From Nevskia sp964451925 (lineage in GTDB: Bacteria > Pseudomonadota > Gammaproteobacteria > Nevskiales > Nevskiaceae), in NCBI GenBank assembly GCA_964451925.1, contig CAYVKA010000016.1, forward strand, positions 20,142-84,141: a DNA stretch of 64,000 nt, written 5' to 3'. The notes under the pieces were generated by a model. The model made no database searches and had not been told where the DNA came from. It saw only the letters and a program-made list of their open reading frames with translations. Within the stretch, counting starts at the first letter, position 1, and each line of letters opens with the position of its first letter. Position numbers and translations under genes: made by a program. This document shows, one piece after another, positions 8,701 to 16,934 of this stretch.

Positions 8701-9449
8701 AGCTCGAGGCGGTCCAGCTTGACCGTGACATCGGAGTTGAAGGAGCCGTTGAACGGCTTGGTCTTGCCCTGGATCAGCAGCGGGCTGCCGTCGATGCGCG
8801 CCTGCAGCATCGGCTGCGAGAACACGTCGACCTTGGACGGCAGGTTGGCGATAAACGGAATGCTCAGCTCGATCTTGTCGATGACATGGTGCTGGCCCAG
8901 CAGGCGGTCGTCGAAATCAATCAAGCCGTCGTCCATGTGGATGTTCGACACCGAGAACAGCATCGGCTTGCTGTCCTTTTTCGGCGCCGTCGGCGAGGGC
9001 TTGGAGAACTGCTCGACCAGATCGGAGAAGTTGAAGGTCTGCGCATCGCTGCGGACGATGTGCACCGAGAGCCTGGCCAGGAATACTTCGCGGATCACCG
9101 GCTTCAGGCGCAACAGCGAACTCCAGGAAGTCCGCACCAGGATTTCGCCCAGATCCACGAACTGGCCCTGGCCGCCGCGCTCGCCGATGTGCAGCTGATC
9201 CACTTCGGCGGTCAGGGTATAGGGATTGAACGAAATCCTGCCGATGCTCACCGGGCGCGCCAGCAGCACGCTCAGCTGCTGCTCGGCCTTGTGGTGCACC
9301 AGCGGCGGCACCGCGAAGAAGCCGAACAGGCCGAACAGCGCCACGAAGATGGCAATGCCCAGCCCCCACCGGCGGGTGCGCCGCGCCTGTGCGAATTCGC
9401 GCACTTTGAGCCGGGCCGGGGCGGGGAAGAGCTGGTTGAGAAGTGACAT
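5727..9449 (-). CDS. AsmA-like DUF748 envelope protein
   Basis: This is a large inner-membrane-anchored protein with a periplasmic body, 1240 residues, of the DUF748/AsmA-like family. I start at ATG 9449 (MSLLNQLFPAP). In-frame codons further upstream add only low-complexity Arg/Ala sequence. A basic stretch (RRTRRWG) precedes one membrane segment at residues ~30-50. The body shows repeated beta-rich AsmA-type units and two Ala/Pro-rich linkers. The last ~250 residues carry the DUF748 C-terminal region with VAFTPGSAVLSDTEAKKL and a closing STRVEFILK. Related proteins are thought to move lipids between membranes or stabilise the outer membrane; a specific role here is inference. It is unlinked to a recognisable operon. 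Confidence 0.85.
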   Translation of the reverse strand: MSLLNQLFPAPARLKVREFAQARRTRRWGLGIAIFVALFGLFGFFAVPPLVHHKAEQQLSVLLARPVSIGRISFNPYTLTAEVDQLHIGERGGQGQFVDLGEILVRTSWSSLLRLKPVIREVFLARLSVHIVRSDAQTFNFSDLVEQFSKPSPTAPKKDSKPMLFSVSNIHMDDGLIDFDDRLLGQHHVIDKIELSIPFIANLPSKVDVFSQPMLQARIDGSPLLIQGKTKPFNGSFNSDVTVKLDRLELPPLMSYAPTKLPLQLPSGKLSTDLDILFAMSGEHASVQLSGTLDLKDLALTDTSSQPLFSVDALHLAAASVEPLLGVVHLADVRIDHPLLSLSRDKQGALNLSKLAPPPAAAKPAAAASTAPAPAPATAKETAPFDFGLQQLALNDGAIRLQDQQSGASLGMSKLAVTLANISTVAHQPGHYSVQTSFDQGGSLSSSGSLVLAEGKLDAEASLEQLALAAFQPYLATALTARLSQGTAGAKLAAKADWSGPRFGLQLAPSEVHLDGLRLDAPGKGGPLLTLEHAGVNLRQLDLAARNAELSSVDIVGLTVNGERAADGGINLQQVVKSGGGQAAAKPQRKARAAAPEQPWKYSVDNIELSKSTIAFTDRSQSQPVSLGLSPLQIRVQHLSSDFARPLQFDASTGFKRKGTLKLGGTATLSPLKVTLQLDGRQMDVAALEPYVASKLNASIASALLNVKGDVKLAGDKGRYKAYYKGDVGLANVRMLDKATSDLFAGWRNLDVAQIKAAYDERGTDLQVGKITLDDFYSRILLNSNGQLNLSDFMAKDNDQGKSLTRANVTAPGAAVPAPAPVPAAPAQAPAPAAPAAGAEAAPPLRLGFGRILLHRGKIDYTDNFIKPNFSAHLINIEGDVGAFGTASTEPARVAVQATLNENGPVSINGTVNPLIKPPFLDMTATTRDVDLTNFTSYSLKYAGYPIVKGKLNVDLHYQLDQNRLNANNHIFIDQFTFGDHVDSPTATNLPVRLAISLLKDSRGQIDVNVPVSGSLDDPQFSVGSLIWHAFVNLIEKAVTSPFSLLASAFGGSEELGYVAFTPGSAVLSDTEAKKLETLSKALSDRPAVKLDLAGRVDPALDTPGLKQAAVDRQVKRQKIKDLVGKGESVDIDSVKLEPAEYGKYLERAYSAADIKKPRNFIGIAKSIPADQMKQLLLDSTSVGDADLTALAQHRANVVQQWFATTGKIDASRIYTVAPKMDASGISDKGPSTRVEFILK

Positions 9450-9527
9450 TCGGGGTCTGCTTCCTGGCTCGTTGTCGTCGCGCGTCTTCGCCGGCACAGC
9501 GGGGCGCCGATGGGCCTCGCTTGCTGC

Positions 9528-9544
9528 CCGGGATTGTATCCCGG
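9528..9544 (-). promoter_or_regulatory. Inverted repeat containing a -10-like hexamer upstream of the DUF748 gene
   Basis: CCGGGAT and ATCCCGG flank a 3-base centre. On the minus strand the site contains TACAAT (9533-9538), a good -10 about 85 bases before the start at 9449. No matching -35 was found. It could be an operator overlapping the promoter, or chance. Confidence 0.3.
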
Positions 9545-9679
9545 CGAGACGAAAAGTGGCGCGCCGCGGCCGGGGTATCATGGCGGCCTCGACCGACAGG
9601 CAAGTGAGGCGGCGATGCGCAGCCCGAGGATGCGGCGACCGATGCGGCGGTCCGGCCCGGATCTGTCCGGGAGCCGGCG

Positions 9680-11584
9680 ATGAAACCGGCGCCACGCCCT
9701 GAGGCGCCGCCGCACCCGATCCAGCAGGTGCTGCTGCGCCTGCACCGGCAATTGCTCGACGACCGCCGCGGCAAGCTGGCCAGCTACATCCCTGAACTGG
9801 CGCGGGTCGACGCCGAGCCGTTCGGCATCGCATTGGTCACCATCGACGGCATGGTCTACCAGGCCGGCGACTGCGAGCGGCACTTCACCATCCAGTCGAT
9901 CTCCAAGCCCTTCACCTACGGTTACGCGCTGCAGGCCCGCGGCGTGGCGGCGGTGCTGGCCAAGGTCGGGGTGGAGCCGACCGGCGATGCCTTCAATTCG
10001 ATCAGCCTGGAACCCGAAACCGGACGTCCGCGCAATCCGATGGTCAACGCCGGCGCCATCGCCACCTGCGGGCTGATCCCCGGCACCGATCCGCTGCAGC
10101 GCTTCGAGCGGGTGCTGGCGCACCTCGGCGGCTTCTGCGGACGCCGCCTGCAGCTGAACGAACCGGTGTACCTTTCGGAGAAGGCCACCGGGCACCGCAA
10201 CCGCGCCATCGCGCACCTGCTGCGCAACTTCAACATTCTCGAGGACGATCCCGAGGATCCGCTCGATCTGTACTTCCGCCTGTGCTCGGTTTCGGTCACC
10301 TGCCGCGATCTGGCCATGATGGCGGCGACGCTGGCCCACAACGGCCTCAATCCGCTCGACTCGGTGCAGGTGCTGGATTCGCAGAACGTGCGGCGGGTGC
10401 TGAGCGTGATGGCGTCCTGCGGCATGTACGACGCCTCCGGCGCCTGGCTCTACGATGTCGGCATGCCGGCCAAGAGCGGCGTCGGCGGCGGGGTCATGGC
10501 GGTGCTGCCGGGGCAGTTCGGCCTGGCGGTGTTCTCGCCGCGCCTGGACGAGCGCGGCAACAGCGTGCGCGGGCTGGGCGTGATCAAGGCCTTTTCCGAG
10601 GAGTTCCAGTTGCACCTGTTCCACGGCGAGCGCGGCTTGCCCGGAGCGATCCGCGCTGCTTACAGCGGCGCCGTGCTGGGGTCGCGCACCGAGCGCAGTG
10701 AGAGCGAGACGCGCGTGCTCGAGGCGCATGGCGACGAGGTGCGGGTGTTCGAACTGAAAGGGCGCCTCAGCTTCGGCAGCATCGAGCTGCTGATCCGCGA
10801 GATCAGCCGCCTGCCCTGCGCCGGCGTCGCCGTCACCGTGCTCGACCTGCAGCGGGTCACAGCCATCGACGATGCCGCCACCGCGCTGCTGGCCGAGGCC
10901 TGCGGCGGCTGGAGCGGCGAGCAGCGGCAGATGCTGTTCACCGGCGCTGAGCGGGTCGATGACTTCCACCGCCGGCTGTCACGCCTGCTGGATGGCGGCG
11001 TACCGGCGCCATATCTGGAGCAGATGTTCCGCTTCGCCGATACCGACAGCGCGCTGCAATGGAGCGAGGCGGCGATTCTCCAAGCCAATGGTCTGCGCCG
11101 CGATCCGCTGGCCGAGGTGCCCTTGTCCGGGCAGGAACTGCTGCGGCACTTCAACCCGCAGGAACTGGCGGCGATCGAGAGCCTGGTGGAGCTGGTGCAC
11201 TTCGCCCGCGGCACGCTGATCCTCAGCGCTGAGGGCGGCGCCGGCGCGCGCGGTGACGGCAGCCTGTTCTTCCTCTACTCCGGCACCGTCAGCATCAGCC
11301 TGCCGGGCGAAACCGGCGGCGACAGCGAAGGGCCGCGCATGCGGCTCAGCGCCCTGTGGCCCGGCAGCGCTTTCGGCGAGATCGCCGTGCTCGACCACGA
11401 CACCCGCTCGGCCGACGTCATCGCCGATACCGAGGTGCGCTGTTTCAGCTTCAGGCTGTCCAGCCTGCGCCGGCTGCCGGCGCCGCTGGCGGCGGCGATC
11501 CAGTTGAAGCTGACGCAAGGCCTGGCCAAGCTGCTGGCGCGCCGGTTGCGCCGCGTCAACCGCGAGTTCCAGGCCTTGAGTTGA
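9680..11584 (+). CDS. glsA: Glutaminase fused to STAS and cyclic-nucleotide-binding domains
   Basis: The enzyme hydrolyses L-glutamine to glutamate and ammonia in the cytoplasm. The 634-residue product is about twice the length of a plain glutaminase. Residues ~12-320 are the serine-dependent glutaminase domain, with the S-x-x-K pair at Ser73 and Lys76 in QSISKPF, plus NPMVNAGAI, MPAKSGVGGG and other family blocks. Residues ~355-450 are a STAS domain (VRVFELKGRLSF, VTVLDLQRVTAIDDAA). Residues ~510-620 are a CAP-like cyclic-nucleotide-binding domain ending SAFGEIAVLDHDTRSADVIA. The fusion predicts enzyme activity or assembly tuned by a nucleotide ligand. The start ATG 9680 follows GGGAGCCGGCG. 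Confidence 0.93.
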   Translation: MKPAPRPEAPPHPIQQVLLRLHRQLLDDRRGKLASYIPELARVDAEPFGIALVTIDGMVYQAGDCERHFTIQSISKPFTYGYALQARGVAAVLAKVGVEPTGDAFNSISLEPETGRPRNPMVNAGAIATCGLIPGTDPLQRFERVLAHLGGFCGRRLQLNEPVYLSEKATGHRNRAIAHLLRNFNILEDDPEDPLDLYFRLCSVSVTCRDLAMMAATLAHNGLNPLDSVQVLDSQNVRRVLSVMASCGMYDASGAWLYDVGMPAKSGVGGGVMAVLPGQFGLAVFSPRLDERGNSVRGLGVIKAFSEEFQLHLFHGERGLPGAIRAAYSGAVLGSRTERSESETRVLEAHGDEVRVFELKGRLSFGSIELLIREISRLPCAGVAVTVLDLQRVTAIDDAATALLAEACGGWSGEQRQMLFTGAERVDDFHRRLSRLLDGGVPAPYLEQMFRFADTDSALQWSEAAILQANGLRRDPLAEVPLSGQELLRHFNPQELAAIESLVELVHFARGTLILSAEGGAGARGDGSLFFLYSGTVSISLPGETGGDSEGPRMRLSALWPGSAFGEIAVLDHDTRSADVIADTEVRCFSFRLSSLRRLPAPLAAAIQLKLTQGLAKLLARRLRRVNREFQALS

Positions 11585-11601
11585 ACGGCGGCCGGGCCGC
11601 C

Positions 11602-11633
11602 TTGACTCTGGAGTTCTATCCAGGGTGCAGACT
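11602..11633 (+). promoter_or_regulatory. MerR-family-type metal-responsive promoter of the copper ATPase
   Basis: The -35 TTGACT (11602-11607) and the -10 CAGACT (11628-11633) are 20 bases apart, the long spacer typical of MerR-family targets. A dyad with arms ACTCTGGA and TCCAGGGT (11605-11626, one mismatch) fills the spacer. The arms resemble the ZntR/PbrR group more than the usual CueR arms. It lies 18 bases after the glutaminase stop and 30 bases before the ATPase start. No merR-type gene is in the window. Confidence 0.82.
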
Positions 11634-11662
11634 GCGCCCCGTCATCCCCGGATAGGTGCAGC

Positions 11663-14032
<2,370 letters not shown>

Positions 14033-14059
14033 CGCGGTTCGGGGTCGGTCGGGCCTTGC

Positions 14060-14476
14060 TTAGGCGATGCGCTTGAGGCCGAGGCGGATGCCCTGGCTCA
14101 GCACCAGCCTGACCACCGGTCCGACCAGGGGCAGGGGCGAGTCGAACTGGATGGTCCAGGCCACGCGCGCACCGCGGTTGGAGCCGGAGAATTCGAGCTT
14201 GCCGCGATGGTTGCGGATCGGCCCGCCGCCCTTGCTGATGCGGTAGTCGATGGAGCGGTTAGGGCTGAGCGCGGTGACCGTCTCCTCCACCGCCAGCGGG
14301 CCCAGGCCGATGCGCCGCACCGAGCCGACGCCGTTGACCTCGCCATCGCCGTCGCGCACGCGGCGCACCGGTATTCCGAATACCTTGCCGAGCTGGTTGT
14401 GATCGGACAGAACTGCGAACACTTCCGTCAGGGGTTTGCTGAAATCCTGCACGATCTGGACAATCTGCTGCGCCAT
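14060..14476 (-). CDS. SRPBCC/polyketide-cyclase-like protein
   Basis: A 138-residue soluble protein of the START/SRPBCC fold, which binds hydrophobic ligands in a deep cavity. The pattern MAQQIVQIVQDFSKPLTEVFAVLSDHNQLGKVFG, followed by GVGSVRRIGLG and EETVTALSPNRSIDYRIS, is typical of the polyketide cyclase/dehydrase group. I start at ATG 14476. An upstream in-frame extension has no family likeness. The gene is divergent from the cytochrome gene at 14731, with about 250 bases between. The ligand is unknown. Confidence 0.82.
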   Translation of the reverse strand: MAQQIVQIVQDFSKPLTEVFAVLSDHNQLGKVFGIPVRRVRDGDGEVNGVGSVRRIGLGPLAVEETVTALSPNRSIDYRISKGGGPIRNHRGKLEFSGSNRGARVAWTIQFDSPLPLVGPVVRLVLSQGIRLGLKRIA

Positions 14477-14676
14477 GTATGGTCCCGTGGTGGTTGGAGT
14501 TGCGGTGGGCGATGCGGTGTGGCTAGGGTCGGTTGAATCCGCTCCGGATGCAATTGCTCTTGCGCCAGCCATCCCCGGCAGTACTGCCTGGTGTCCCGTC
14601 CAGACGCAAACTGCCGGCGCAACTGCTGCGGTCGGGAAGGGCCTGCTCTGTCTCTGTTGCGCGCCGTGGCGCACTT

Positions 14677-14682
14677 TATACT
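14677..14682 (+). promoter_or_regulatory. -10 element of the cytochrome c pair
   Basis: TATACT matches the -10 consensus at five of six positions and lies about 48 bases before the start at 14731. No good -35 is present, so it may need an activator. Confidence 0.4.
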
Positions 14683-14730
14683 GTCCGCCGCGAGAAGAGC
14701 GGCAAGTCCTCCCACGGAGCCGGGGTAGCA

Positions 14731-15510
14731 ATGAACCAGACCAATCAGCCAACCGTTCCTGGCAGGGCGCCGCGGCGGATGGTGGCCGTCCGCTGTATGG
14801 TGGTGGGCGGCCTGGCTTTGCTCGCCGGCGTGGCGCCCGCGCAGCCGCGCCTGTCCGATCCCGGCATGGCAGTGCCGGACACCCTGGCGCAGCGCGTGCT
14901 GGCCTGCACCGGTTGCCATGGCGACGAGGGGCGCGCCGCGTCGGACGGCTTCTACCCGCGCATCGCCGGCAAGCCGGCAGGCTATCTCTACAACCAGCTG
15001 CTTAATTTCCGCCAAGGCCGGCGGCGCTTCCCGTCGATGAGCGCGATGATCGACTACCAGTCCGACGACTACCTGAAGGAAATGGCGGCGTATTTTTCGG
15101 CGCAGCATCCGCCGTTCGCCGCGCCGCCGCCGCCCGATGCGCCCAAGGAGACGCTGGATCTGGGCGAAACCCTGGTGAAGTCAGGGGACCAGGCCGGCAA
15201 GGTTCCGGCCTGCACCGATTGCCATGGCCAGGGGCTGGCAGGGGTGAATCCGGCGATTCCGGGGCTGCTCGGCCTGCCGCGCGACTACATCATCGCCCAG
15301 CTCGGGTCGTGGAGGAGCGGCGCGCGCCGCGCCGCGGCGCCCGACTGCATGGCGCAGATCGCGCAGCGGCTGAGCATGGAGCAGATCGGCGCCGTCGCCG
15401 CCTGGCTTGGCGCGCAGGCCGCCGACAGCCAGGCGCGGCCCGCAGATCACGCAGCTGCGCCTCTGCCGCTGTCCTGCGGTGGCGTGCCCGCGTCCGACGC
15501 CACTCCATAA
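14731..15510 (+). CDS. Dihaem c-type cytochrome (c4-like), periplasmic
   Basis: A 259-residue exported electron carrier with two class I cytochrome domains. An N-terminal signal (MVVGGLALLAGVAPAQ around residues 23-38) precedes the first haem site CTGCH. The second haem site CTDCH lies in the second half. Distal Met candidates (SMSAMI, DCMAQI) fit a c4-type carrier. I start at ATG 14731; the frame is open further upstream, but that part has no signal-peptide character. It overlaps nothing and is followed after 9 bases by the triheme cytochrome gene, so the two form an operon. The likely role is electron transfer from a periplasmic dehydrogenase to a terminal oxidase. Confidence 0.88.
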   Translation: MNQTNQPTVPGRAPRRMVAVRCMVVGGLALLAGVAPAQPRLSDPGMAVPDTLAQRVLACTGCHGDEGRAASDGFYPRIAGKPAGYLYNQLLNFRQGRRRFPSMSAMIDYQSDDYLKEMAAYFSAQHPPFAAPPPPDAPKETLDLGETLVKSGDQAGKVPACTDCHGQGLAGVNPAIPGLLGLPRDYIIAQLGSWRSGARRAAAPDCMAQIAQRLSMEQIGAVAAWLGAQAADSQARPADHAAAPLPLSCGGVPASDATP

Positions 15511-15519
15511 AGGAAGCCG

Positions 15520-16803
15520 ATGAAGACCAAACTGGTGGCGATCGGCCTGGCCTTGCTGGCGGCACTTGGTCTGGCCCTGCTGCAGCGTCAGCAGGAGCCG
15601 TTCGAGGAGGTGGTGCTGCCGCCGACCGGGACGCCGCAGGAGCAGGTGGCGCGCGGCGAGTATCTGGCCCAGGCGGGCGACTGCGTGGTGTGCCACAGCG
15701 TGCGCGGCGGCGCGCCCTTCTCCGGCGGCAAGGCGGTACCCACGCCATTCGGCGTGATCTATGGGCCGAATATCACGCCGGATGCGGACACCGGCATCGG
15801 TAGTTGGAGCGCCGACGATTTCTGGCATGCCCTGCACCTGGGCAGATCCAGGGACGGCCACCTGCTGTATCCGGCGTTCCCGTATCCCGACTACACACGC
15901 ATCAGCCGCGCCGATTCCGATGCGCTGTTCGCCTATCTGCGGACAATCCCGCCGGTGCGCGAATCCAGCCGCGAGCCGCGGCTGCAGTTTCCCTATAACC
16001 AGCGTCCGCTGCTGGCGCTGTGGCGCGCGCTGTACTTCAAACCCGGGGTCTATCGCAGCGACGCACAGCAGTCCGACGAATGGAACCGCGGCGCCTACCT
16101 GGTGCAGGGTGCCGGCCACTGCGCCGCCTGCCATAGTCCGCGCAACAGCCTTGGCGCCACGGTGGATGGCGACACCCTGGCCGGCGGTGTCATTCCGGTA
16201 CTGAGCTGGTACGCGCCGCCGCTCAATTCCGACATCCGCAACGGCGTCGGCGGATGGGATCTGCCGCAGTTGACCGGCCTGCTGCGCACCGGCGTCTGCG
16301 CCCGCGGCGTCGCCTCCGGGCCGATGGCGGAAGTGGTCTACAACAGCCTGCAATACCTCTCCCCGGTGGATATCAGGGCCATCGCCGTCTACCTGAAGAC
16401 GCTCCCGGCAAGGGCGGAAACGCCCGTCGCCGCCGGCAGCGAAATTCCCGGCCACGAGAAGGAGCGCCTGCTCGCCTTGGGCGGCGAACTGTACGGCAAG
16501 CACTGCGCCGACTGTCACAAGAGCTCGGGCGAGGGTGCCCCGCCGGCCTATCCACCGCTGGCCGGCAACCCGGTGGTGACCGGGCGCTACAGCATCAACC
16601 TGATCCGCGCCCTGCTCAACGGCGGCTTTCCACCGGGCACGCAGGGCAATCCGCGCCCCTACGGCATGCCGCCGTTCGGCGAAGCACTGAACGACGAGCA
16701 GGCCGCCGCGGTGCTGTACTACATCCGCAATTCCTGGGGTAACCGAGCGGCTGCGATTGCGCCGTCCGAAATCAACCGCAACCGCGGCGCCGGGGTCAAT
16801 TGA
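15520..16803 (+). CDS. Triheme c-type cytochrome, membrane-bound dehydrogenase subunit type
   Basis: A 427-residue exported protein with three haem-binding sites: CVVCH near residue 55, CAACH near the middle, and CADCH in the last third. The N-terminal hydrophobic stretch (LVAIGLALLAALGLALL) is a signal or anchor. The domain layout, with PFGVIYGPNITPD and DFWHALHLGRSRDG, matches the cytochrome subunits of membrane alcohol, aldehyde and gluconate dehydrogenases. No dehydrogenase subunit is adjacent. It probably works with the dihaem cytochrome upstream, passing electrons to the respiratory chain. Its substrate partner is not in the window. Confidence 0.88.
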   Translation: MKTKLVAIGLALLAALGLALLQRQQEPFEEVVLPPTGTPQEQVARGEYLAQAGDCVVCHSVRGGAPFSGGKAVPTPFGVIYGPNITPDADTGIGSWSADDFWHALHLGRSRDGHLLYPAFPYPDYTRISRADSDALFAYLRTIPPVRESSREPRLQFPYNQRPLLALWRALYFKPGVYRSDAQQSDEWNRGAYLVQGAGHCAACHSPRNSLGATVDGDTLAGGVIPVLSWYAPPLNSDIRNGVGGWDLPQLTGLLRTGVCARGVASGPMAEVVYNSLQYLSPVDIRAIAVYLKTLPARAETPVAAGSEIPGHEKERLLALGGELYGKHCADCHKSSGEGAPPAYPPLAGNPVVTGRYSINLIRALLNGGFPPGTQGNPRPYGMPPFGEALNDEQAAAVLYYIRNSWGNRAAAIAPSEINRNRGAGVN

Positions 16804-16934
16804 AAGGAGTCTGCCGAGCCGCTGCGATCCTGATCAGGTGCGGCCTGCCTTCACCAGCTCAAGCAGGCTGATCCATTTGATGGGATAGCGATACCCCTCC
16901 CTGCGGGAGAGGGGATTCAGGGATCGCGAACTGG

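Noticed and set aside
9578..10969. 463-codon open frame on the minus strand
   Set aside because: Antisense to the glutaminase gene, composition typical of a shadow frame.
16880..16915. Hairpin with CCCCTC/GAGGGG arms as a strong terminator between cytochrome and phosphoesterase genes
   Set aside because: No T-run follows on either strand; it is more likely an intergenic repeat.
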